DNA of 64,000 bases, taken from assembly GCF_023715225.1 (NCBI RefSeq), contig NZ_JAMBNS010000010.1, positions 62,001-126,000 of the forward strand. Direction: 5' to 3'. Below, one piece after another: positions 15,487-23,662 of the stretch (position 1 is its first letter; every line of letters starts with the position of its first letter). The position numbers and the translations under genes are program-made. The notes under the pieces were generated by a model. That model did no database searches and had not been told where the DNA came from. It worked only from the letters and a program-made list of their open reading frames with translations. The DNA comes from Robertmurraya korlensis (GTDB lineage: Bacteria > Bacillota > Bacilli > Bacillales > Cytobacillaceae).

Positions 15487-15846
15487 GTGAAACAGTTCAT
15501 TCCCTTAACGGACGTCACTCGTACAAAAAATGCAACTAATGAAGAGATCCCACTGCAAAGCAAGCTTGAAACATACGAAGCAAAATTTAAAGCCCTTGCA
15601 GATCAAAAACGCCTATACATCTTACACCTTTTGGTTCAACAAAACTCGAGCTGTGTTTGTGATTTGAGTGAGTTGATTGACATGCCTCAATCCAAGCTTT
15701 CGTATCACTTAAAGATTTTGCTTGATGCCGGTTTAATCACGAAAGAAACAAAAGGTACGTGGAGCTATTACCAAGTAAACACCGAAGAAATCAATCACCT
15801 ATTGTCCCCTGAGCTTTGCTGCCTATTTCGACCTAGCTGCGGTTAG
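15487..15846 (+). CDS. Second ArsR-family regulator
   Basis: 119 residues from GTG 15487, 8-9 nt after AAAGGAGA; the TTG at 15466 lies in the operator and is not used. Winged helix with DMPQSKLSYHLKILLDAGLI and the ArsR metal motif SSCVCDLSE; the C-terminus adds PELCCLFRPSCG, so up to five Cys may take part in metalloid sensing. It is divergent from the arsR-arsB-arsC unit and followed by two Cys-rich mini-genes. Its predicted operators (ATCAA-N6-TTGAT) differ from those of the first ArsR. Confidence 0.9.
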   Translation: MKQFIPLTDVTRTKNATNEEIPLQSKLETYEAKFKALADQKRLYILHLLVQQNSSCVCDLSELIDMPQSKLSYHLKILLDAGLITKETKGTWSYYQVNTEEINHLLSPELCCLFRPSCG

Positions 15847-15866
15847 GTTTTCTCTTAAACGGTTAA

Positions 15867-15904
15867 ATCAATTTTTTTTGATTAATAAATCAATATATTT
15901 TGAT
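15867..15904 (+). promoter_or_regulatory. Two further ArsR boxes before the Cys-rich mini-genes
   Basis: ATCAA-N6-TTGAT occurs at 15867-15882 and again at 15889-15904, just upstream of the RBS of the 54-residue gene. This gives four copies of the box within about 510 bp. Confidence 0.75.
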
Positions 15905-15920
15905 TAAAGGAGACGATCAC

Positions 15921-16085
15921 ATGTTTTATCAAGACTATCATGCAATCGCAAAGCTAAAGCAACAGGAAGTAGAAAGAAATGCTAGACACGCTTGGAAGTT
16001 TTTCGAAAGAGAGGCAGCGAAAAAAATCTCCATGCCCCCTCCCCGAAAAGACCCAAATTGCTGCGTCACGCCAACTAACGCTTAA
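15921..16085 (+). CDS. Small protein of the second ars unit
   Basis: 54 residues starting MFYQDYHAIAKLKQQEVERN, a charged amphipathic helix, and ending NCCVTPTNA. I do not recognise a family. Strong RBS (AAAGGAG, 8-nt spacing) and two ArsR boxes immediately upstream indicate a real, arsenic-responsive gene. The vicinal Cys pair could bind As(III); this is inference. Confidence 0.7.
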   Translation: MFYQDYHAIAKLKQQEVERNARHAWKFFEREAAKKISMPPPRKDPNCCVTPTNA

Positions 16086-16108
16086 GATTAAAAGGAGGTG
16101 AATCCAAT

Positions 16109-16246
16109 ATGAGCTTTTTGAAGAACCTAATAAGAAACAATAAGAATTCAGATTGCTGTGGTGTAGAAATCAAAGAAGTCAGTGAGAAAGAAGAGAAGAA
16201 TAGCGCATGCTGCGGTGGTGGTGCCGATCAGACGAAGTGTTGTTAA
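16109..16246 (+). CDS. Cys-rich mini-protein (three CC pairs)
   Basis: 45 residues with Cys pairs at 16-17, 34-35 and the last two positions (SDCCGVE, SACCGGG, TKCC). Excellent RBS (AAAGGAGGTGA). It follows the 54-residue gene by 23 nt and precedes a strong terminator. The shape suggests a metalloid- or metal-binding peptide in the second ArsR unit; no biochemical role can be read from sequence alone. Confidence 0.72.
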   Translation: MSFLKNLIRNNKNSDCCGVEIKEVSEKEEKNSACCGGGADQTKCC

Positions 16247-16265
16247 TATAGATATATAGGGAATG

Positions 16266-16297
16266 GCACGAATGTTATGTTCGTGCTATTTTTTTAG
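16266..16297 (+). terminator. Terminator of the second ars unit
   Basis: GCACGAA-TGTTATG-TTCGTGC followed by TATTTTTTT. Confidence 0.9.
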
Positions 16298-16452
16298 ATG
16301 CTGGTATTTGAACTTTTCCCTACAGATTTCCACTCCCCTTGTCCAAATCTTCACCGCATTTGGACTCACTCCTCCGTTTTCCTGCGCCTTCTGTCCAAAC
16401 TTCCTTACCCCACCAATCCTTCAGTAAGTTAACAACACCCACGACTTATTAA

Positions 16453-16501
16453 TTGACATTCTCTAAAATTCTAACTATATTTATATAGACCGATCTCTAT
16501 A
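16453..16501 (+). promoter_or_regulatory. lmrA promoter and TetR-type operator
   Basis: TTGACA (16453-16458), 17-bp spacer, TATATT (16476-16481). Just downstream lies TATAGA-CCGATC-TCTATA (16484-16501), resembling the LmrA/YxaF box (TAGACC...GGTCTA type). Confidence 0.78.
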
Positions 16502-16526
16502 ATTTCTAAAAGGATGACTTCATACG

Positions 16527-17108
16527 ATGAAAAACAAAAAAGAACATACAAAAGAGATTATTTTACAGACAGCTTCTCGTTTGTTTCAACGTCAAGGATA
16601 TAGCGCGACCGGAGTTAATCAAATTATTGAGGAGAGTGGTACACCCAAAGGGTCATTGTACTACCATTTTCCAAAAGGGAAAGAAGAAATTGCGTTAGAA
16701 GCGATTAACCTGATGAAGCAGCATGTTCTAGAACAAACGGCAAAAGATCTTGCTTCCACAGATAATTTGATTCAAGCCTTTCAACAGCATGTGAACAATA
16801 TTGCTTTGGTTTTTGATTCACCATGCAGCTTAGATGGATTAAAAATTGGTCTACTAGCTGCAGAAACAGCGAATACACATGAAACGCTTCGACTTGCTTG
16901 TGAAAAAACCTTCAAAGAATGGCAGGATCTTTACGCAGAAAAGCTTGAACAATATGGCTACGAAACCACTAAGGCTCGAGAGCTCGCCGTAACCATTAAC
17001 GCTATGCTAGAGGGTGCAACAACACTTTCATTAACTAGTAAAAATGGGGATACCTTAAGGTTGATTGCTAACCAAATTCCCACTTTACTCAGCAATAAGA
17101 ACAACTAG
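16527..17108 (+). CDS. lmrA: TetR-family repressor, LmrA/YxaF type
   Basis: 193 residues. N-terminal TetR helix-turn-helix (TASRLFQRQGYSATGVNQII, then GTPKGSLYYHFPKGKEE, the LmrA/YxaF signature). The C-terminal ligand domain contains FDSPCSLDGLKIGLLAAETA, as in this subfamily. It should repress itself and the downstream efflux gene through the palindrome at 16484-16501, with relief by a drug ligand. RBS AAAAGGATG; the next gene starts 12 nt later. Confidence 0.9.
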   Translation: MKNKKEHTKEIILQTASRLFQRQGYSATGVNQIIEESGTPKGSLYYHFPKGKEEIALEAINLMKQHVLEQTAKDLASTDNLIQAFQQHVNNIALVFDSPCSLDGLKIGLLAAETANTHETLRLACEKTFKEWQDLYAEKLEQYGYETTKARELAVTINAMLEGATTLSLTSKNGDTLRLIANQIPTLLSNKNN

Positions 17109-17120
17109 GAGGATAAAAAT

Positions 17121-18581
17121 ATGAATATGGATACCCAAATGGGCCAAACAAAGGAAGTGGAAGCGGGAGAATACAAAGTACTTCCCATTCTTGTCTCCTT
17201 CCTGATCGCTGGCTTTATTGGTCTGTTTAGTGAAACAGCTTTAAACATGGCACTTGGTAGTTTAATAGAAGACTTTGCAATCAAGGAAACGACCGTTCAA
17301 TGGTTAACGACCGGTTACCTCCTTACACTTGGAATTCTCGTTCCCGTATCTGGTCTGATCTTACAGTGGTTCACGACCCGACAATTGTTCATTGCTTCAC
17401 TTACCCTCTCTATTATCGGAACGTTTATCGCAGCGATTTCCCCTACCTTCGCTTTCTTAATGTTAGCACGTGTGGTGCAAGCGATGGGAACGGCGTTAAT
17501 GCTGCCTTTAATGTTTAACACGATTTTATTAATCGTTCCACCGTATAAACGTGGAAAAATCATGGGGCTGATGGGCCTTGTTATCATGTTTGCCCCTGCA
17601 GTTGGACCAACACTTTCTGGTCTTATTTTAAAAAATCTTACATGGCACTGGATTTTCTGGATCTGCCTTCCGTTATTAATCGTTGCACTTGTTTTTGGAT
17701 ACTTTTATATGCAAAATGTATCCACACCAACGAAGCCAAAGATTGATGTGTTATCGATTGTTTTATCAACAATTGGATTTGGCGGAGTGGTGTACGGATT
17801 TAGTCATGCAGGTGAAGGTGGCGGCTGGGGAGATCCAACCGTGATTACTGCCATTTCAGTTGGTTTAATCGGACTTCTTTTATTCTGTATCCGCCAAACA
17901 AAAATGAATCAGCCAATGCTCAATCTTCGTGCGTTTAAATACCCGATGTTTGTGGTTGGATTATTATTAGTTCTGATTTGTATGATGGTTATTTTATCGT
18001 CTATGATTCTATTGCCACTTTACTTACAAACATCCCTTGCGTTAAGTACGTTTGCTGCTGGACTTCTTCTCTTACCAGGTGGAATTGTGAATGGCTTACT
18101 CTCACCTGTCATGGGTAGCTTATTTGATAAATTTGGACCAAAGTGGTTAGTCATCCCTGGTCTTGTGATTGTCACTGGATCCCTATTCGGTTTCTCAACG
18201 ATCGACTTAGAAACATCTTCTGCCTTTCTGATTGCGATGCATATTTTGATGATGGTAGGCGTTTCAATGATTATGATGCCAGCTCAAACGAATGGGTTAA
18301 ACCAATTGCCACGTGAATTATATCCAGATGGAACCGCCATTATGAACACTCTACAACAGGTAGCTGGTGCGATTGGAACAGCTATCGCGATTTCGATTTT
18401 ATCATCTGGAATGGAAGATTATTTGAAGAACGTGACAGATGCAACGAATCCGCTCAATCCATTACTAGCCTTCACTTCAGGAGTACAGGATGCCTTTATT
18501 TTTGCGATTATTATCGCTGTAGTTGGGGTTATCGTTAGTATGTTCATCAAAAGAGTTCATGTGGAGCATCAAGCTTCATAA
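17121..18581 (+). CDS. lmrB: DHA2-family (14-TM) multidrug efflux protein, LmrB type
   Basis: 486 residues, 14 predicted membrane helices. MFS features include TVQWLTTGYLLTLGILVPVS (motif D1), LMLARVVQAMGTALMLPLMF and the antiporter motif C region (LVIMFAPAVGPTLSGLI). LmrB relatives export lincomycin and puromycin by proton antiport. Co-transcribed with the LmrA-type repressor. RBS AGGAGG eight nt before the ATG. Confidence 0.92.
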   Translation: MNMDTQMGQTKEVEAGEYKVLPILVSFLIAGFIGLFSETALNMALGSLIEDFAIKETTVQWLTTGYLLTLGILVPVSGLILQWFTTRQLFIASLTLSIIGTFIAAISPTFAFLMLARVVQAMGTALMLPLMFNTILLIVPPYKRGKIMGLMGLVIMFAPAVGPTLSGLILKNLTWHWIFWICLPLLIVALVFGYFYMQNVSTPTKPKIDVLSIVLSTIGFGGVVYGFSHAGEGGGWGDPTVITAISVGLIGLLLFCIRQTKMNQPMLNLRAFKYPMFVVGLLLVLICMMVILSSMILLPLYLQTSLALSTFAAGLLLLPGGIVNGLLSPVMGSLFDKFGPKWLVIPGLVIVTGSLFGFSTIDLETSSAFLIAMHILMMVGVSMIMMPAQTNGLNQLPRELYPDGTAIMNTLQQVAGAIGTAIAISILSSGMEDYLKNVTDATNPLNPLLAFTSGVQDAFIFAIIIAVVGVIVSMFIKRVHVEHQAS

Positions 18582-18584
18582 CCA

Positions 18585-18627
18585 AAGAAACAGAGCTAAT
18601 TTTTCCATTAGCTCTGTTTCTTTTTCT
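18585..18627 (+). terminator. Terminator after lmrB
   Basis: AAGAAACAGAGCTAAT and ATTAGCTCTGTTTCTT form a 16-bp stem followed by T residues. Confidence 0.92.
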
Positions 18628-18642
18628 ATTCTTACAAAAATT

Positions 18643-18671
18643 TTGAAATTCTCTTAGCTCAAGAGTAGAAT
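18643..18671 (+). promoter_or_regulatory. Promoter of the LysR gene
   Basis: TTGAAA (18643-18648), 17-bp spacer, TAGAAT (18666-18671). Confidence 0.6.
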
Positions 18672-18709
18672 AACGAAATAGAATCCAAAAAGTAAAACGG
18701 GGAATAAGT

Positions 18710-19621
18710 ATGAAGTTACAGCAGTTAAAATATGTGATAGAAGTGGTGGCGTGTGGTTCGATTAATGAAGCTGCGCGTCGGCTATATATCTCGCAACCTA
18801 GTTTATCAAAGGCGATAAAAGAACTTGAAAGAGAAATAGGAATTACCATTTTCACTCGTACATCTACAGGAATTACGCTGTCTACCGATGGAGCCGAGTT
18901 TCTTGGGTATGCTAGGCAGGTGGTGGAACAAGCGGAATTGCTAGAGCGCCGTTATTTTAACACGGCCCCTTCTGAACAGCTCTTTTCCGTTTCCACCCAG
19001 CATTATGCATTTGCTGTGAACGCTTTTGTTGAAATGATCAAGAAACATGGCGAGGAAAAATACCAATTTACACTAAGAGAAACGAGAACCTATGAAATCA
19101 TCGAAGACGTCAAAAACCTACGAAGCGAAATTGGCATTTTGTATGTAAGTTCCTTTAATGAAAAAGTCATGATGCCATTATTAAAAGAACGAGGGTTGGA
19201 TTTTGAAGTTCTTTTTCAAGCAAAGCCTCATATATTCGTCAGTACTCAAAATCCTTTAGCTAAGAAATCAATGGTCACATTAGAGGAGTTAGAAGAATTT
19301 CCACGTCTTACGTTTGAACAAGGAGAGTATAACTCGTTTTATTATTCAGAAGAGCTTTTCAGCACCATTCCTTGTAAAAAAAGCATTCAGGTGAGTGATC
19401 GCGCGACCCTATTTAATCTGTTAATTGGGTTGAATGGGTATACGATTTCTACTGGAATTTTAAGTGAAGATTTGAACGGATCCAATATTGTATCTGTTCC
19501 CTTAGAAGAAGGTGAACTGATTACGGTCGGCTGCGTCGTTAATAAAAAAACACAACTTAGCCGGATCGCTAAATTGTATTTAGAGGAACTCAAGCAAATC
19601 ATTGATCTTTATTTGAAGTAA
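18710..19621 (+). CDS. LysR-family regulator of unknown target
   Basis: 303 residues, standard LysR length. The N-terminal helix-turn-helix is SINEAARRLYISQPSLSKAI followed by KELEREIG; the rest is the periplasmic-binding-like effector domain (ISTGILSEDL, LITVGCVV). LysR genes usually control a divergent neighbour, but here the upstream gene is lmrB ending in a terminator and the downstream gene is convergent, so no target is evident. It may regulate a distant operon. Confidence 0.88.
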   Translation: MKLQQLKYVIEVVACGSINEAARRLYISQPSLSKAIKELEREIGITIFTRTSTGITLSTDGAEFLGYARQVVEQAELLERRYFNTAPSEQLFSVSTQHYAFAVNAFVEMIKKHGEEKYQFTLRETRTYEIIEDVKNLRSEIGILYVSSFNEKVMMPLLKERGLDFEVLFQAKPHIFVSTQNPLAKKSMVTLEELEEFPRLTFEQGEYNSFYYSEELFSTIPCKKSIQVSDRATLFNLLIGLNGYTISTGILSEDLNGSNIVSVPLEEGELITVGCVVNKKTQLSRIAKLYLEELKQIIDLYLK

Positions 19622-19626
19622 CCTAG

Positions 19627-19650
19627 AAAAGGGGAATGATCATATTCCCC
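19627..19650 (-). terminator. Terminator after the 155-residue membrane-protein gene
   Basis: On the minus strand GGGGAAT-ATGATC-ATTCCCC followed by TTTTCT. It lies between two convergent genes. Confidence 0.7.
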
Positions 19651-20117
19651 TAGCGGTTTAATCTATATTTTTCAATCAAATACTGGACGGCATACAATAG
19701 ATACGCTTTATAGTGTAAGTAGAAAAAGAATTGGACACGATTTAGCCCATTTAAACTGATAATTTTAAACTTTTTCAGGACATCCATCCAAACAAATGCG
19801 AAGAGCCCATCTGCAATGACATTAAGTAAAACAAATTTCTTAAAGTTTCCGTACGAAAATTTAAGTATCCACATAGTAAGAGGCATATAAGGACCCACAC
19901 TAAAAGGAAGTTCATCCTTAAAAAATGATTTATAACCATCGTAAAACTTCCACCAATTCCTTCTATGACCGTAAATATGATTAATGATTTCAAATACCAC
20001 AATAAATATACCGGTGAAAGAATAGCGCTTGAAACTTTTCTTCCCGATAAACAATAATGATAACCACGGAATGACTATGATAGTTAGATTAAAAAGCAAG
20101 TGCCTCCTCTTAATCAT
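19650..20117 (-). CDS. Uncharacterised small membrane protein
   Basis: 155 residues with about four hydrophobic segments (NLTIIVIPWLSLLFIG, FTGIFIVVFEIINHIYG, FVLLNVIADGLFAFVWMDVL, FFFYLHYKAYLLYAVQYLI) and a central HRRNWWKFYDG. It resembles a widespread Bacillus membrane family (CBO0543-like), a weak recollection not testable here. RBS GAGGTGA. Function unknown. Confidence 0.7.
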   Translation of the reverse strand: MIKRRHLLFNLTIIVIPWLSLLFIGKKSFKRYSFTGIFIVVFEIINHIYGHRRNWWKFYDGYKSFFKDELPFSVGPYMPLTMWILKFSYGNFKKFVLLNVIADGLFAFVWMDVLKKFKIISLNGLNRVQFFFYLHYKAYLLYAVQYLIEKYRLNR

Positions 20118-20199
20118 GCAACGATTTCACCTCAACCAGTTTTAGCTATTTTTATTAAATTGTCCATATCCCTCAAAAAAATCCATCATTTAGGGAATT

Positions 20200-20227
20200 A
20201 AAAAAAGACAACCCATAAGGCTGCCTT
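20200..20227 (-). terminator. Terminator after the GlsB-like gene
   Basis: On the minus strand AGGCAGCC-TTATG-GGTTGTCT (two G-U pairs) is followed by TTTTTTT. Confidence 0.8.
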
Positions 20228-20233
20228 CAATCG

Positions 20234-20482
20234 CTATTTAGAAAGGATGTTTGTGATCACCCGCAATAATAAAACAAACAATATACTACCGATTAATGCT
20301 GGTAAAATGGCAATGCCTGCAACTGCTGGTCCCCATGTTCCTAGGAGCAGCCCACCAATCCAAGCACCTATAATTCCGCAAATAATATTCCCAATGATTC
20401 CATAGGGGAGATTGTTTCCTGCAATTAAACTTGCCAACCACCCGATGATACCGCCTACGATCAAGTAAAGAAGTAATCCCAT
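20234..20482 (-). CDS. GlsB/YeaQ/YmgE-family stress membrane protein
   Basis: 82 residues, three hydrophobic Gly-rich helices (IVGGIIGWLASLIAG, IIGNIICGIIGAWIGGLLLG) matching the transglycosylase-associated (GlsB/YeaQ) family. These small envelope proteins are typically general-stress induced; a SigB promoter lies directly upstream (20516-20541). The precise molecular role is unknown. Confidence 0.88.
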   Translation of the reverse strand: MGLLLYLIVGGIIGWLASLIAGNNLPYGIIGNIICGIIGAWIGGLLLGTWGPAVAGIAILPALIGSILFVLLLRVITNILSK

Positions 20483-20515
20483 ATGTATGTCCTCCTTTGT
20501 GATGGTAGTAGACTA

Positions 20516-20541
20516 GTACCCGGAAGATCAAAGAGTTAAAC
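20516..20541 (-). promoter_or_regulatory. SigB-type general stress promoter
   Basis: On the minus strand GTTTAA (20536-20541), 14-bp spacer, GGGTAC (20516-20521), close to the SigB consensus GTTTAA-N12-14-GGGTAT, upstream of the GlsB-like gene. Confidence 0.75.
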
Positions 20542-21096
20542 TTAAATCATTTCTAATACTCTTCCCTTAAAGCTCTCATACACGTATGACCAAAGGGTTT
20601 GGTCTTCAACATAGCTTTTTCTTAATTGGCCAAAGAGTTCTTTTTGTTTTTCAGCGAAAGACGGATCTTCTTTGTCCGGCAGGGTGGCACGAAGCTCGTC
20701 AACCATTTGTTGAACTTCAGGTGCGCGTGGTCCCCATTTTCCTACTAACTCACCTTGCTCATTTAAAATCAAAATGATTGGGATCGCACGACCGCCGTTT
20801 GTTAGGTGTCGGTCAATCAAATCGGTGTCAGCGTCACGTAAAGTCACACGCATCTCTATGTTTGCCGCTTCGGCTAATTTGCGAATGACTGGGTTGATCA
20901 TCATGGCATCTCCACACCAATCTTCTGTAATGGTTAAGAAGTGAAGTGCATGTTGCTTTAATGTGTCTACCAAGCCGTCTTCAGGTAATTGAAATTGCTC
21001 ATACACCGCAAAGCTTTCCTCTTTTAATGTACTCATTTCGTCCATATATGCTTGAATTGACTTACCTTCTTCGAAATATTGCTGTTCTGATTTCAT
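20542..21096 (-). CDS. Thioredoxin-fold protein with WCGD motif
   Basis: 184 residues. LTITEDWCGDAMMINPVIRK is the thioredoxin-like active region with a single Cys (WCGD instead of WCxxC); GGRAIPIILILNEQGELVGK supplies the cis-Pro strand. With only one active-site Cys it is not a classical disulfide reductase; mixed-disulfide (thiol-switch) chemistry is possible. The gene ends beside the SigB promoter of the GlsB-like gene. Specific role unknown. Confidence 0.8.
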   Translation of the reverse strand: MKSEQQYFEEGKSIQAYMDEMSTLKEESFAVYEQFQLPEDGLVDTLKQHALHFLTITEDWCGDAMMINPVIRKLAEAANIEMRVTLRDADTDLIDRHLTNGGRAIPIILILNEQGELVGKWGPRAPEVQQMVDELRATLPDKEDPSFAEKQKELFGQLRKSYVEDQTLWSYVYESFKGRVLEMI

Positions 21097-21134
21097 TGTG
21101 GCACCTCTCTTCTATGTTATGTCCTTACTATACC

Positions 21135-21176
21135 AAAAAAAAGCAGTGTGATTCTTGTTAGAAGCACACTGCTTTT
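21135..21176 (-). terminator. Terminator after the secreted esterase gene
   Basis: AAAAGCAGTGTG and CACACTGCTTTT pair, with the T-run on the minus strand. Confidence 0.9.
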
Positions 21177-21182
21177 CGGATA

Positions 21183-22508
21183 TTATTTAGACTGACTTGC
21201 TAGCCATTCCATAAGAGTGATTTCTTTTCCATCAATTGTTGTTTTTACGTCATTGTTGTACACGTAAATCCAAGACCAGTGGCCGTTGTACTCGTATGGA
21301 GTGCCGTCAGTATTTTTGTATAAGCCTGAAGTATCTACCACGTTATTGAATAGAGATAAATGTACATTCGGTGCACCTGCAGCCACTAAACGCTCATACG
21401 TTGGAACCGTATAATTGTTCACATTTACAACTGGATCGTTCTTAGCAGTAACAAACCAAGTTGGTACGTTTTTCATATCTTCAATTTGCTTATCTGTAAT
21501 TAATGTGTCAGCTAGCGCTTCACAAGTTGGAATAGCCGCTGCGAAATATTCTGGATAGTCACGAATCATGAGCATCGTCATGTATCCACCGTTTGAGTCC
21601 CCACCGATATAAATACGGTCCGTATCAATGTCTTTATTGTTAGACACATAGTCTTCAATCAAGCTCATTAATGCATCTTCATATTTTGACGTTCCATCGC
21701 CAAAGCCCGTGAGACCGTCCATCCAGAATGTTGGTGTTTGAGGAGCTAACACATACGCTCCACCAAAGTAGGATTGAATGTCTTCAGAAGCCCAGTTCAC
21801 AGCCTTGTTTCCTGAAATTGGAATCGTTGGATCTGTTCCACCTTCACCTGCACCGTGCAGCCAGATGACGAGAGGATTTTTCTTGTTATCCTTCTTCGGC
21901 TCAAAATCTGCATACGTTAGGGTTACATCGTCATATGTAGCTTCACCTGTAGAGAACTCATCCACTAGCTCTCTTACACCGCCTGAGAAATGATCAACCA
22001 CAAGGTCTGAGATCGTTCCTGCTTTTGTAACAATATCTTCTTTCTGTGTGATTGTATATTCGTTTTCTGTCCAATCATTAAAACCAGTTTTCTGCCAGTC
22101 ATAATTCATAGCATTGCCTAGCGGTTCATTAGGTCCAATTTTCATTTCTAGCACTACGTATTTTCCTGTGGCCACGGCTGGATTGCCATCTTTATCAGAA
22201 ACATACGCTTTTGTAATTGTACGTTTATCTTCATTTAACACTGGTTGTGCTAAACGAGGATCACTGATTTTTACATTGACTTCAAAAGTATCCGTTGTTA
22301 CAGAATTAACCGGAACAGGTCTTCCTAAATCAACAATCACCTTCGTAATCGCTGGTCCCCAGTCTTCAATTTCTGTGACGGTTTGATAAGAGGTTGGTTG
22401 CGTCTTCATTTCCTTTGCCATCACTCCACTACTAAAAGAAAAAGTTGTACATGCTACTAGTGATAATAGAAATGCCTTTCGTGCTTGTTTCTTCATTCTT
22501 TTTAACAA
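21183..22508 (-). CDS. Secreted alpha/beta-hydrolase (prolyl-oligopeptidase-like esterase)
   Basis: About 441 residues. A signal peptide (KKQARKAFLLSLVACTTFSF, cleavage near VMA-KE) is followed by an Ig-like beta domain (ITKVIVDLGRPVPVNSVT...) and an alpha/beta hydrolase with oxyanion region VIWLHGAGEGG and nucleophile elbow IGGDSNGGYMT (Ser near residue 300); NGHWSWIYVY supplies a late His. Esterases of this layout act on polysaccharide esters or other extracellular substrates. Start: TTG 22508, 8 nt after AGGAGG; TTG 22514 overlaps the RBS. The AraC gene directly upstream probably controls it, and a cre-like box lies between them. Confidence 0.82.
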   Translation of the reverse strand: MLKRMKKQARKAFLLSLVACTTFSFSSGVMAKEMKTQPTSYQTVTEIEDWGPAITKVIVDLGRPVPVNSVTTDTFEVNVKISDPRLAQPVLNEDKRTITKAYVSDKDGNPAVATGKYVVLEMKIGPNEPLGNAMNYDWQKTGFNDWTENEYTITQKEDIVTKAGTISDLVVDHFSGGVRELVDEFSTGEATYDDVTLTYADFEPKKDNKKNPLVIWLHGAGEGGTDPTIPISGNKAVNWASEDIQSYFGGAYVLAPQTPTFWMDGLTGFGDGTSKYEDALMSLIEDYVSNNKDIDTDRIYIGGDSNGGYMTMLMIRDYPEYFAAAIPTCEALADTLITDKQIEDMKNVPTWFVTAKNDPVVNVNNYTVPTYERLVAAGAPNVHLSLFNNVVDTSGLYKNTDGTPYEYNGHWSWIYVYNNDVKTTIDGKEITLMEWLASQSK

Positions 22509-22535
22509 TGACAATTCCTCCTACAAAATCAATTA

Positions 22536-22549
22536 TTTAAGCGTTTACA
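22536..22549 (-). promoter_or_regulatory. Candidate CcpA (cre) site before the esterase
   Basis: On the minus strand TGTAAACGCTTAAA matches 13 of 14 positions of TGWAANCGNTNWCA. Confidence 0.55.
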
Positions 22550-22596
22550 TTTTTGATTTTAGTAGGAATGAGAGTTTTCGTCTTGTCCTTTTCTAG

Positions 22597-23481
22597 CTAA
22601 AAAAACGTCAATTCTTGATTAGGTACTTTCGACTCCCTGCGATATTGACTAGGTGCGAGCTTATAAACCGACTTGAATACTCTATTAAATGACTTCTCAT
22701 TCGGAAAGCCATTTTTTAAAGCAATCTCTAGTATAGAAAGGTCGGTATTCACAAGATCGCGGTGCGCATATTCGAGCCGAACCGCATTGATATAATGCAG
22801 AAGGGTCACACCAATATGCTTTGTAAAAAAGCGAGATAAATATTCTGTCGTAATCCCAAATTCATCGGCAATCATCGTTAAAGATAGTTTTTGATGATGG
22901 TTTTCCTTAATAAATTCAAAAATCTGCGCCAACCGGTCTAGATGCTTTTTTGAGTGAATGTTCGGCTGACTTTCCTTAGGTACTTGAAAATACTTTAATA
23001 ACACGTACAGTAACTCATACGATAAAGCAGTAATTTTCACATAAGAAAAATGTTCTTTCTCCCTGTTCAAGTACGCGTCTGTCAATTGATCTAAAATCAT
23101 CCGTAACTCATGAAGCTGTTGAAGTCGGTCTTCGTCTCGTTCTCCGACAGATACACAGTTAAAAGCCACTTCATCTATTTTTACACCCTTTTCTTTCAAC
23201 AACTCAGGAGGGATAAAGACCGATATAGCTTTTCGCCCCGCACCTCTATCAACCGCAAAGGAATGAATGGAATTTGAATTAATAACCACAATATCTCCTT
23301 CACGGGAAGTATAGGTCCTCCCATCAACATAAATCTCCTCAATCTTTCCGGAAAGAACATAGGAGATTTCAATACTTTCATGCCAATGGTTTGGGATAAA
23401 CCCTGCTTCGTCCAATGCGTGATAAATGATTTTGATTGGGAAGAGCCCTTCTGTTTCCACCCATTCATATGCGTATTCCAT
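22597..23481 (-). CDS. AraC-family regulator
   Basis: 294 residues. The N-terminal cupin sensor has HWHESIEISYVLSGKIEEIY and IVVINSNSIHSF; the C-terminal double HTH has LSLTMIADEFGITTEYLSRF and ILEIALKNGFPNEKSFNRVF ending with KLAPSQYRRE. Such AraC proteins activate carbohydrate genes on binding a sugar. It is transcribed toward the secreted esterase 88 bp downstream, which is its likely target. RBS GAGGGGGG. Confidence 0.9.
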   Translation of the reverse strand: MEYAYEWVETEGLFPIKIIYHALDEAGFIPNHWHESIEISYVLSGKIEEIYVDGRTYTSREGDIVVINSNSIHSFAVDRGAGRKAISVFIPPELLKEKGVKIDEVAFNCVSVGERDEDRLQQLHELRMILDQLTDAYLNREKEHFSYVKITALSYELLYVLLKYFQVPKESQPNIHSKKHLDRLAQIFEFIKENHHQKLSLTMIADEFGITTEYLSRFFTKHIGVTLLHYINAVRLEYAHRDLVNTDLSILEIALKNGFPNEKSFNRVFKSVYKLAPSQYRRESKVPNQELTFF

Positions 23482-23662
23482 CTAATCCCCCCTCGATAAA
23501 TACAAATAAATCTAAAAAACTTTCTTATTTAGGTTTCGCTCGAGAGCTAGGAAAACCCTTTTTTAGGAGTGTGAATTTTTACTAGTATGATAGGGAAATC
23601 TCTTTGTTAATGCCTGATGAGCGAGTTTGAGCGAAAAAAGGAATACCAGCTTCTTTCCTAGC

